39,145 nt of DNA. Source: CAZEGC01 sp964511635 (GTDB lineage: Bacteria > Patescibacteriota > Saccharimonadia > Saccharimonadales > Saccharimonadaceae). Of this stretch, positions 27,120-32,894 are shown piece by piece. Every line of letters starts with the position of its first letter. Position 1 is the stretch's first letter. The stretch is from NCBI GenBank assembly GCA_964511635.1, contig CAZEGC010000005.1:1-39145 (forward strand), given 5' to 3'. The position numbers were made by a program, and so were the translations under genes. The notes beneath the pieces are model-generated. The model saw only the letters and a list, made by a program, of their open reading frames with translations, had not been told where the DNA came from and ran no database searches.

Positions 27120-27524
27120 ATGAAGAGTTTGATTGAAAAGTTAATAAAAACAGGCCTGATTACTGCATCTATGGTGCTTGGTCTTAGTGCGATGCCGGCC
27201 CTAGTTCCGACTGTTGCCGCGCAAGATGATTTGAACATGAGCAGTGGTGCAGATGCGGCTAAGGGTAATGACCAAGCTGACGAGCTGTTTGGTGACGACG
27301 GTCTTTTTCAGACAATATCAAACATTCTGTTGTTTCTGATAGGTGCAGTGTCGGTGATCATGTTGATTATAGGTGGACTGAGGTATGTATTGTCACAAGG
27401 CGACCAAAATGCAGTTACTTCTGCGAAGAATACTATCCTTTACGCAGTAATCGGGATAATAGTGGCCCTACTAGCGTTCGCCATAGTTAACTTCGTAATC
27501 GGTGGTTTATCAGCCGAAGCTTAG
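27120..27524 (+). CDS. T4SS pilin-like membrane protein, array member 6
   Basis: A 134-residue protein with signal peptide (ending TVAAQDD), a short polar mature N-terminus and two membrane helices (about 63-88 and 104-128) around LRYVLSQGDQNAVTSAKNT. It has its own candidate promoter and a good AAGAAAGG ribosome-binding site, and a strong terminator follows. This makes it the best candidate for the abundant pilin subunit. No Cys is present in the mature protein. Confidence 0.86.
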   Translation: MKSLIEKLIKTGLITASMVLGLSAMPALVPTVAAQDDLNMSSGADAAKGNDQADELFGDDGLFQTISNILLFLIGAVSVIMLIIGGLRYVLSQGDQNAVTSAKNTILYAVIGIIVALLAFAIVNFVIGGLSAEA

Positions 27525-27537
27525 TGGTTCTAAATTT

Positions 27538-27570
27538 TAGCTGGGCACCGACTATCTGGATGCCCAGCTA
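27538..27570 (+). terminator. terminator of the pilin-like array
   Basis: Arms TAGCTGGGCA (27538-27547) and TGCCCAGCTA (27561-27570) pair perfectly over 10 bp with a 13-nt loop and are followed by ATTTATT. Confidence 0.75.
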
Positions 27571-27664
27571 TTTATTATGTCGCGTGATAAATATGCTTGA
27601 TCCAAGCCGCAGCTATATAACCGACCCCTTAGACTGGTAAGACTTAAATATATAGTATGCAAAT

Positions 27665-27696
27665 AATAACACCCTCTATCGATAGAGGGTGTTATT
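27665..27696. terminator. perfect 32-bp palindrome, probable bidirectional terminator
   Basis: A 16-bp arm starting AATAACACCC meets its exact reverse complement with no loop, leaving a minimal loop at the central ATCGAT. It lies between the rightward pilin array and the leftward hsp20 gene, with T-rich sequence on the hsp20 side. Confidence 0.75.
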
Positions 27697-27717
27697 GATA
27701 TGTTGCCTAGAGTACTG

Positions 27718-28182
27718 CTAACGAATCTGAATCTTTTTAGCTTCTTGTTTAATCTTGCCGAAAGTAATTGTGAGCACGCCGTCTTTTAGGACTGCTTCTA
27801 CTTCATCTTCCTTGACTGGCACCGGTAGCGCCAGTGTGCGGCTAAATTCACCCCAGTAACATTCCTGAATGTGCCAGTTGGTGGCATCAGCGTCATCACC
27901 ACTTGATAGAGTGCCGCTGATAGTTAAGATTCCATCAGAAATGCTTACATCTAGCTCTTCTTTGTTCACACCTGCGGTGCGGGCTTTTACGACTAATTTT
28001 TCATCTGTTTCGTATACGTCTACTGCTAACTGGCCTGGGAAGTCCTCGCCTTCTTCCTCCCAGTTTTCATCAGCTACTTGAGCTGCCTGCCCTTGTTGCT
28101 GTGGCGATAGTTCGTCGTCATTTAGAAATGCTGCAGCGAGCTCGTCCTCAATCAGCAAATCATCATTTTGTTTACGGGCCAT
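27718..28182 (-). CDS. Hsp20/alpha-crystallin family small heat-shock protein
   Basis: A 154-residue ATP-independent holdase chaperone that binds unfolding proteins. The N-terminal 45 residues are acidic and Gln-rich. The alpha-crystallin domain runs from about 48 to 145 with LAVDVYETDEKLVVKARTAGVNKEELDVSI and the family's GVLTITF end motif. The C-terminal I-x-I anchor is present as IQIR. A strong GGAGGA lies 7 nt before the ATG. No HrcA/CIRCE-type repeat is obvious upstream. Confidence 0.93.
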   Translation of the reverse strand: MARKQNDDLLIEDELAAAFLNDDELSPQQQGQAAQVADENWEEEGEDFPGQLAVDVYETDEKLVVKARTAGVNKEELDVSISDGILTISGTLSSGDDADATNWHIQECYWGEFSRTLALPVPVKEDEVEAVLKDGVLTITFGKIKQEAKKIQIR

Positions 28183-28287
28183 GTATTTTCCTCCACTTTC
28201 TCCTAAACTTGACAGATAGTCTCCTTCAGTATAACTAATAGGTTTAGTATAATCAACAAAAGCATAAGGCTAAACGTAAAAAGTACA

Positions 28288-28950
28288 ATGATTGACGCGT
28301 TATTAAAAAATCTTGCCCCTCACTACTGTTGTAGCTGTGGAGAAATTGGCCTTGAATTATGCTCACGTTGTTTTAATCACATCGCGAGTGACACGTATAG
28401 CGGCTGCATTGCATGCCGGAAGCTAGCAAGTAGCGGCATTTGTAAAACGCACCGACTGCCCTACCAAAGGGTGTGGTGTGTCGGTGAGCGTGAAGGTGAT
28501 TTGCAGCGCTTAATCGGCCTCTATAAATTTAAAAACTTAAAAAGCGCCTACTTACCACTTGCAAGCTTGCTAGATGCGGTCCTGCCGATACTGCCGGATA
28601 GTACGGTGATTGTGCCTGTACCTACAGCTGTCCCCCATATTCGCGAGCGTGGCTATGATCATATGAAGTTAATTGCACGTCAATTGTCACGTCAAAGAAA
28701 ACTAAAACTAAATCTAGCCTTAAAACGCGTTACTAATACTAAGCAGCGCGACCATAGTCGTCGACAACGACAGGCCCAGGCTCGGGTGGCATTTCAGGCC
28801 AAAGGCTCGGTCGCTAGTGAGCCGCCCTACCTGTTAATCGATGATGTATACACTACGGGGGCAACATTAAAGTATGCTGCACAAGAATTAACACGAGCAG
28901 GTGCAAAACATATATGGGTTGCAGTGATTGCGCGTCAAACCCTCGACTGA
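28288..28950 (+). CDS. comF: ComF-family phosphoribosyltransferase-like protein
   Basis: A 220-residue competence-type protein. A four-Cys zinc-binding head at about residues 12-50 (CCSCGEIGLELCSRC, then CIACRKL) is followed by a type I phosphoribosyltransferase fold with VPVPTAVPHIRERGYDH and the PRPP-binding loop LLIDDVYTTGATL at about 180-192. ComF works with ComFA in DNA uptake in competent bacteria. The family is very common in Saccharibacteria, where import of environmental nucleic acids is probably needed (inference). It has no T4SS overlap but lies 0.8 kb from the pilin array. Confidence 0.93.
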   Translation: MIDALLKNLAPHYCCSCGEIGLELCSRCFNHIASDTYSGCIACRKLASSGICKTHRLPYQRVWCVGEREGDLQRLIGLYKFKNLKSAYLPLASLLDAVLPILPDSTVIVPVPTAVPHIRERGYDHMKLIARQLSRQRKLKLNLALKRVTNTKQRDHSRRQRQAQARVAFQAKGSVASEPPYLLIDDVYTTGATLKYAAQELTRAGAKHIWVAVIARQTLD

Positions 28951-28992
28951 ACCGGTGCTATCTGGTATCATATTACAGATGTAAGCATCTAT

Positions 28993-29082
28993 GGAGAGGT
29001 GCCCGAGTGGTTGAAGGGACTTGTCTTGAAAACAAGCGTGCCAGCAATGGTACCGAGGGTTCGAATCCCTCTCTCTCCGCCA
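28993..29082 (+). tRNA. tRNA-Ser (anticodon TGA)
   Basis: GGAGAGG acceptor pairs with TCTCTCC, the anticodon loop is CTTGAAA with anticodon TGA, the variable arm is long as in class II serine tRNAs, the T-loop is TTCGAAT, and CCA is encoded (29080-29082). Confidence 0.96.
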
Positions 29083-29120
29083 AATAAGTATACCGACCAA
29101 ATGGTCGGTATACTTATTTG
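29081..29120 (+). terminator. terminator after tRNA-Ser(TGA)
   Basis: CAAATAAGTATACCGACC (29081-29098) pairs perfectly with the sequence at 29103-29120 over 18 bp around a 4-nt loop. The stem begins inside the CCA end of the tRNA. Confidence 0.8.
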
Positions 29121-29159
29121 AATGGATTTTGAACCTTTGGGTTTTAGCTTTAGCCCTGT

Positions 29160-29576
29160 CTAAATTTCACCGCCAGCACCAGTCCCGGCGCCGCCCCCCA
29201 CAAGCGAAGAAATGATGAAATTAATAGCAGCGTACGCTAGAAGTGCTACGATAATTCCGATAATTGCATATAGAATGGTATTTTTTGCTGCCGTGACACT
29301 GGCTGTGTTTCCACCAGATAAAACGTAGCGAAATCCGCCAATAATTAACATAATTACGGCAATTGCACCGATTAAAAATAGCAAGATGTTAGTGATGGTA
29401 GCAAATACGCCGGCTGTACCAAACAGGTCAACTACGTGATCCTGCCCCCTGGCAGCTTCGGCACCTTCTTCGATACCCCCATTAAAGGCCGCAAAGGCAT
29501 TATTAGCTGCTAGCACTACACTGGTAGTAGCTACGGTAGCTGAGCCAAGTAATTTATTGATAAAATTAAGCTTCAT
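29160..29576 (-). CDS. T4SS pilin-like membrane protein, separate seventh paralog
   Basis: A 138-residue protein from ATG 29576 (MKLNFINKLLG). A longer frame to 29693 would run into the neighbouring tRNA gene and is rejected. The signal peptide ends NAFAAF. Two membrane helices (about 60-85 and 101-126) flank FRYVLSGGNTASVTAAKNT, the array signature. The C-terminus is a Gly-rich tail (LVGGGAGTGAGGEI) not seen in the others. TATAGT lies 9 nt before the ATG and no Shine-Dalgarno is visible. It stands 1.6 kb from the array, on the other strand, between two tRNA-Ser genes. Confidence 0.85.
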   Translation of the reverse strand: MKLNFINKLLGSATVATTSVVLAANNAFAAFNGGIEEGAEAARGQDHVVDLFGTAGVFATITNILLFLIGAIAVIMLIIGGFRYVLSGGNTASVTAAKNTILYAIIGIIVALLAYAAINFIISSLVGGGAGTGAGGEI

Positions 29577-29679
29577 TACAAAAATACTATACCATATGGG
29601 CACCATAATTTCAATGAATTTTTGACGATACGCACCCTCTACACCAGTGCATTTATGTATGCTACAATTATTCGAGTAC

Positions 29680-29772
29680 GGAGGAGTACCCAAGTGGCTG
29701 AAGGGGACGGTTTGCTAAATCGTTAGTACGGGGAGACCTGTAGCGGGAGTTCGAATCTCCCCTCCTCCGCCA
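29680..29772 (+). tRNA. tRNA-Ser (anticodon GCT)
   Basis: GGAGGAG pairs with CTCCTCC, the anticodon loop is TTGCTAA with anticodon GCT, the class II variable arm is long, the T-arm is GGGAG-TTCGAAT-CTCCC, and CCA is encoded (29770-29772). TACAAT at 29663-29668 may be its -10. Its last 18 bases reappear at 30015-30032. Confidence 0.96.
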
Positions 29773-29808
29773 AGAAAAAAGATGACCATCTGGTCATCTT
29801 TTTTCTTG
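29771..29808 (+). terminator. hairpin adjoining the CCA of tRNA-Ser(GCT), left end of mini-element
   Basis: CAAGAAAAAAGATGACCA (29771-29788) pairs perfectly with 29791-29808 over 18 bp around a 2-nt loop, with six T inside the second arm. It would stop tRNA transcription. Confidence 0.75.
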
Positions 29809-29955
29809 ATGAGGCGAGATTTGAACTCCCGCGTTTTGCGCATGCAAAACCAGCGCGGAGTTCGGCGAAGTGAATGAAGCGAAAAAGTGTTTACATTTTT
29901 TCGCAAATGAACGAAAGAGCGAACGGAGTGAGCGATATCTCCCATAACCCCACCA
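29773..29955 (+). mobile_element. tRNA-3'-end mini-element, unit A1
   Basis: Non-coding, 183 bp. It begins with the CCA-adjacent hairpin. It then has an inverted tRNA T-arm-like segment (29808-29832), the block GTTCGGCGAAGTG shared with unit B, a GCGAAAAAGTG/CATTTTTTCGC hairpin, and the junction GATATC leading into a divergent tRNA 3'-end-like sequence ATCTCCCATAACCCCACCA (29937-29955). Confidence 0.5.
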
Positions 29956-30032
29956 AACTTTCACTGTTGCACTAAGTTTACGAAGCAAGCGGATGGGCGA
30001 GCCTGCAAGCCGATATCTCCCCTCCTCCGCCA
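29956..30032 (+). mobile_element. tRNA-3'-end mini-element, unit A2
   Basis: Non-coding, 77 bp. It starts right after the CCA-like end of unit A1 with AACTT/AAGTT arms. It then contains ACGAAGCAAGCGG and ends GATATC plus an exact 18-nt copy of the 3' end of tRNA-Ser(GCT), ATCTCCCCTCCTCCGCCA (30015-30032). Confidence 0.5.
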
Positions 30033-30070
30033 AATAAAGCTTGCGACCACCAGGGTCGCTAATTTTATTT
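30033..30070 (+). terminator. displaced terminator of tRNA-Ser(GCT)
   Basis: GCGACC (30043-30048) pairs with GGTCGC (30054-30059), with outer AAATAAA and TTTTATTT arms. It follows the copied tRNA 3' end just as another AAATAAG...CTTATTT hairpin follows tRNA-Ser(TGA), so it is probably the original terminator. Confidence 0.6.
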
Positions 30071-30134
30071 ATAGACCCCACCCTGAATACATTAAGTCTT
30101 CAATTTTAATATGGTAATTATTATACGCTTGCCG

Positions 30135-30140
30135 TATGAT
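30135..30140 (+). promoter_or_regulatory. candidate -10 box, leaderless start
   Basis: TATGAT ends 6 nt before the ATG at 30147. No Shine-Dalgarno is present. Confidence 0.45.
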
Positions 30141-30146
30141 AACGTT

Positions 30147-30434
30147 ATGAAAAACCCAACAATAACTACGCTGCTCAATATTATTCCGGGTCTAGGCTAC
30201 TTATATCTAGGCGGCCGAAGGCGCATCTTTGGAGCGCTGCTTATAGGCGGTGCTGTCCTTGGTAGCGCGGCGAGCTTAGATCCAAGTTTGTATTCGGAAG
30301 AGTATCTAGCAGCTTCACTTACGGTATGGGACGGGCTAGTCTTGGCTGGAGGTGCTCTGACTATAGGTGGATTTATGTATGATGGCTACGCTTCTACTAT
30401 TGAGCATAACTCAAATTTAGAAGCCACTAAATAG
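30147..30434 (+). CDS. small membrane protein, TM2-like
   Basis: A 95-residue protein. The start at 30147 (MKNPTITTLLN) is favoured because a -10-like TATGAT ends 6 nt before it. Residues about 10-40 (IIPGLGYLYLGGRRRIFGALLIGGAVLG) look like the helical, glycine-rich start of TM2/DUF6677-type proteins. A second hydrophobic stretch lies at about 62-82. The function is not known. Confidence 0.7.
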   Translation: MKNPTITTLLNIIPGLGYLYLGGRRRIFGALLIGGAVLGSAASLDPSLYSEEYLAASLTVWDGLVLAGGALTIGGFMYDGYASTIEHNSNLEATK

Positions 30435-30462
30435 CCTATTAATATTACAACCTTGCTCATGC

Positions 30463-30468
30463 TATACT
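30463..30468 (+). promoter_or_regulatory. candidate -10 box, leaderless start
   Basis: TATACT ends 6 nt before the ATG at 30475 with no Shine-Dalgarno in between. Confidence 0.5.
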
Positions 30469-30474
30469 AATTTT

Positions 30475-31140
30475 ATGCAACCGGACCAGCAATCTAATTA
30501 CCGACCGCGTAGCGACAATGACGACGAGCCCCAGAGTGATTCACCGTCGCCTTTGCCGTATGCGCAACCTGTGGAGCAAGATGCTGACCAACCTACACCA
30601 GTCATTAGCCTTACCAGAGGAGTAGTCTCTCCTGTCTCTACTGGTGAAAATAAACCAGCAGAAAGTACCACAACTGATACCGATGAACCTATTCGCTGGC
30701 AGGCAAAGGAACACCTAGAACATGACAAAAATGCGTCGTGGTTTTTGGGGCTAGCTGGTATCACAGTTTTATTGATGGCTCTATCGATCTTTCTGATGAG
30801 GTCATGGTCATTTACGGTGCTGATTGCCGTAATGGCGGTGGCGGTTGTAGTGTATGCGAAGCGTCCACCACGAATTATTGACTATATGCTAGGCAAAAAA
30901 GGTTTACATGTTAATGATCGCCTCTACTTATATAATGAATTCAAAGCCTTCGGTATTATTAAGGACGTTGATCAGTATTTCGTGCTATTAATTCCCACCA
31001 AGCGTTTTGCTCCGGGCGTTTCAGTATATTTTCCTGAAGAGGTTGGTGAGCAGATTGTTGACACGCTCGGATCTCGCTTGCCGATGCAGGAATACAAACT
31101 AGACTTTATTGATCGATTGGTCCGCAAGCTACGACTGTAG
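30475..31140 (+). CDS. two-helix membrane protein with C-terminal PH-like domain
   Basis: A 221-residue protein not assigned to a named family with certainty. The first 85 residues are polar, Pro/Ser/Asp-rich and probably disordered. Two membrane helices (about 88-107 and 111-128) form a hairpin. The last 90 residues (KRPPRIIDYMLGKKGLHVNDRLYLYNEFKAFGI...FVLLIPTKRFAPGVSVYFPEE) have the strand pattern of a bacterial PH-like or DUF5673-like domain. Both ends would be cytoplasmic. It is followed by the tRNA-Arg promoter region. Confidence 0.75.
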   Translation: MQPDQQSNYRPRSDNDDEPQSDSPSPLPYAQPVEQDADQPTPVISLTRGVVSPVSTGENKPAESTTTDTDEPIRWQAKEHLEHDKNASWFLGLAGITVLLMALSIFLMRSWSFTVLIAVMAVAVVVYAKRPPRIIDYMLGKKGLHVNDRLYLYNEFKAFGIIKDVDQYFVLLIPTKRFAPGVSVYFPEEVGEQIVDTLGSRLPMQEYKLDFIDRLVRKLRL

Positions 31141-31142
31141 TG

Positions 31143-31172
31143 TTGATCGCTCCCCTGTTTTTATGCTACAAT
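31143..31172 (+). promoter_or_regulatory. candidate tRNA-Arg promoter
   Basis: TTGATC (31143-31148), an 18-nt spacer and TACAAT (31167-31172). The resulting leader of about 85 nt contains paired arms GTGCGAA (31202-31208) and TTCGCAC (31244-31250), so a hairpin precedes the tRNA. Confidence 0.4.
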
Positions 31173-31264
31173 GACCTTTGTTCGTCGCTCTGGAATCCAG
31201 TGTGCGAAAGCACCTTCTAGTTACAAAATGCTAATGCAGCGTGTTCGCACGCCGCATTAAGTAT

Positions 31265-31341
31265 GCACCCGTAGCTCAGCTGGATAGAGCGTTGGCTTGC
31301 GGAGCCAAAGGTCATAGGTTCAAATCCTGTCGGGTGTACCA
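31265..31341 (+). tRNA. tRNA-Arg (anticodon GCG)
   Basis: GCACCCG pairs with CGGGTGT, the anticodon arm is TTGGC-TTGCGGA-GCCAA with anticodon GCG, the T-arm is ATAGG-TTCAAAT-CCTGT, and CCA is encoded (31339-31341). Its last 18 bases reappear at 31481-31498. Confidence 0.96.
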
Positions 31342-31498
31342 AGAAAAGAAGACTAGCGTGCCTAGTCTATTTTTCTTGGTTGATTCGCCTAGCGAATCCA
31401 AACCGTAGGGTTCGGCGAAGTGCAGCGAAGAAAAATTAGCTCGCTCATTTTTCAAGCAAATGGAGGAAGCTTTAGCTGATATCCTGTCGGGTGTACCA
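31342..31498 (+). mobile_element. tRNA-3'-end mini-element, unit B
   Basis: Non-coding, 157 bp. It starts at the tRNA-Arg CCA with a CAAGAAAAG...ATTTTTCTTG hairpin like the one of unit A1. It has GTTCGGCGAAGTG and a CATTTTT..GCAAATG block in common with A1, and ends GATATC plus an exact 18-nt copy of the tRNA-Arg 3' end, ATCCTGTCGGGTGTACCA. Confidence 0.55.
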
Positions 31499-31551
31499 TT
31501 TCTATGTAACATAAAAACTATTCCACATGTTAAAAAATGTGTTATAGTATG

Positions 31552-31646
31552 TATAATTCCCTGTGGATGCAGGGTGGCGAGGCTGAAGAGTCTTGCAGCG
31601 ACCATTCCGTCAGGTCTCATGACGGACGCGAAGGAAGGTAAGCCGG
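31552..31646 (+). promoter_or_regulatory. promoter and structured leader of GC-rich orphan
   Basis: TATAAT at 31552-31557 is followed by two short hairpins, CCCTG/CAGGG and CCGTCA/TGACGG, before AAGGAAGG at the start of the 31647 gene. A leader-controlled gene is possible. Confidence 0.4.
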
Positions 31647-32003
31647 ATGGCTATCGACTTCAACGTCGACCGTGTCGACATACTCGAAGGTCCGCCCCTC
31701 GACCGACTGGTTGAGACCATGGCCACCACCTCTAGGCGGCTACGTCTCAAGTCTGGGTCGGACAAGAGGTGTAGCTACGTGCACTTCCATAAGGTGATGT
31801 GGCTCGATGACCAAGGGCGTGATGTCAGTGCGCTTCTGCCCGGTCTCTCGCCACTCGAAGCGGTGGTGCTCTCCATCAGCGTCCTCGGACGCGACTGGAG
31901 CAATCCCTCCGACTTCGTCATCGCCGTGGGCACCAGCTTTGGCATCTTTCAGGGCCACTACAACGCCCACACCCGCAAGGGTAGCCTGGCGAACGTGGAG
32001 TGA
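31647..32003 (+). CDS. GC-rich orphan protein of unknown function
   Basis: A 118-residue protein that I do not recognise. It starts 8 nt after AAGGAAGG. Codon choice (CTC, GTC, ACC, CGC) and GC content differ sharply from the AT-rich neighbours and point to transfer, perhaps from a high-GC actinobacterium. Predicted alternating helix and strand, no signal peptide and no membrane segment. LEAVVLSISVLGRDWSNPSDFVIAVGTSFGIFQGHY is the most hydrophobic part. A terminator follows. Confidence 0.6.
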   Translation: MAIDFNVDRVDILEGPPLDRLVETMATTSRRLRLKSGSDKRCSYVHFHKVMWLDDQGRDVSALLPGLSPLEAVVLSISVLGRDWSNPSDFVIAVGTSFGIFQGHYNAHTRKGSLANVE

Positions 32004-32050
32004 GCTGAGCCACCACTAGTTTGGTGATGGATCGGCGAACAAACCTACTA

Positions 32051-32094
32051 CCCCGTCTCGATTGAGTGAGAACCTCGCTCTCGGGCGGGGTTTT
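32051..32094 (+). terminator. terminator of the GC-rich orphan
   Basis: CCCCG (32051-32055) pairs with CGGGG (32086-32090), followed by TTTT. An inner GAGTGAG/CTCGCTC pair extends the stem. Confidence 0.65.
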
Positions 32095-32114
32095 CACTTT
32101 TATGATGCTAGTAA

Positions 32115-32193
32115 AGTTCTAACTTCGTTAATCGTGCTGTACCAATTTAAGTTATACATAGAAATTAAGACCCTCTTCGCGGGTCTTAATTTA
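32115..32193. repeat. intergenic repeat, copy 1 (with hairpin)
   Basis: About 79 bp, starting AGTTCTAACTTC, almost the same as 34841-34918. The differences are concentrated in a 9-base patch near the start. The right half is a hairpin with AAATTAAGACCC and GGGTCTTAATTT arms. Confidence 0.85.
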
Positions 32194-32478
32194 CTTCTAG
32201 TAAAAACAGTCCAACAACCCCGTTAAAAGCCAAATGACACCCATTGTCCATGAAAAATTAAGTTTAAGAGTACCAATACTATATATAAACGATAGACTCC
32301 CTGGTGTATGTGGAGCCAGGACAGTTCCGGGAGTATATACATACCAGTAAGGCTCCGGTTGTTTGGGCTACTCTTAAATCTGATAGACTTCGAACCGTTA
32401 GGGCAAAGCGGAGGTTCTATATCCGAGGGCGAGCACAGGAATTTATATAGAATGCATAGTCTACTTGAGATCGAATGT
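32194..32478. other. stretch without a recognised gene
   Basis: No convincing reading frame. A frame at 32308-32499 has no start signal and overlaps the -10 box of the next gene. CCTGG/CCAGG and CTCCC/GGGAG arms near 32287-32333 could fold. A small RNA cannot be excluded. Confidence 0.4.
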
Positions 32479-32484
32479 TATAAT
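32479..32484 (+). promoter_or_regulatory. -10 box giving a leaderless transcript
   Basis: TATAAT ends 7 nt before the ATG at 32492. The same box and 7-nt spacing occur at 39079-39084 before the paralogous gene, supporting function. Confidence 0.65.
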
Positions 32485-32491
32485 AATTTTA

Positions 32492-32773
32492 ATGAGTAAA
32501 CAAAATAAACGTATTTCAAAGAAACAAGTAAACAGCTTCCCCATAATCCTAGGTGTGATTGGAGTTGCTATTACCCCATTAATTTATCAGGGAGTCATTT
32601 TTTTTATTAAGGCAAACTGTACCCAAAGTCCATATGTTGGATGTACTTTCCACTCGTTCTTACTAGACGCAATCCTAGTATACTCGATAACATGGGGTTG
32701 GTTTTTTGTTTTTCTAATCATTCTCATTGTTGGGCTTATTAAATCTTTTTTGTATCGACGTCTAACGAAATAA
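32492..32773 (+). CDS. small two-helix membrane protein, family copy 1
   Basis: A 93-residue protein of unknown function. A basic N-terminus (MSKQNKRISKKQ) leads to two hydrophobic helices (about 18-40 and 60-83) and a basic end. Four residues around the central loop include two Cys (KANCTQSPYVGCTFH), which may form an external disulfide. A close relative begins at 39092. The ATG at 32492 is preferred over upstream codons because TATAAT sits 7 nt before it. Confidence 0.65.
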   Translation: MSKQNKRISKKQVNSFPIILGVIGVAITPLIYQGVIFFIKANCTQSPYVGCTFHSFLLDAILVYSITWGWFFVFLIILIVGLIKSFLYRRLTK

Positions 32774-32856
32774 TAACTTTTAAAGCCTTGTTAAACAACA
32801 CCTCCATACTTCCTATTGTTCATATCCGCAATGTTGCAAAATCTAAGTATTGAAAA

Positions 32857-32882
32857 GGGGTGGTGTATAAATACACCACCCC
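32857..32882 (-). terminator. terminator of the SGNH hydrolase gene
   Basis: Arms GGGGTGGTGTAT (32857-32868) and ATACACCACCCC (32871-32882) pair perfectly over 12 bp and are followed on the minus strand by TTTT. Confidence 0.85.
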
Positions 32883-32894
32883 GCCCCTCCTTTC

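Noticed and set aside
8971..27524. Integrative conjugative element
   Set aside because: No relaxase, integrase or att pair is seen around the T4SS block; the tRNA 3'-end copies lie outside it and bracket only short non-coding units.
28888..29100. Minus-strand frame with RERDSNPRYHCWH
   Set aside because: This is the antisense translation of tRNA-Ser(TGA), a common false protein.
29715..30081. Minus-strand frames across tRNA-Ser(GCT) and its downstream units
   Set aside because: They are antisense to a tRNA and hairpins; they have no start signals.
31312..31620. Minus-strand frame ending SWYTRQDLNL, and the plus frame at 31460-31714
   Set aside because: The first is antisense to tRNA-Arg; the second overlaps the GC-rich orphan in another frame and includes the mini-element.
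32308..32499. 63-residue frame
   Set aside because: It has no ribosome-binding site and runs over the TATAAT and start of the 32492 gene.
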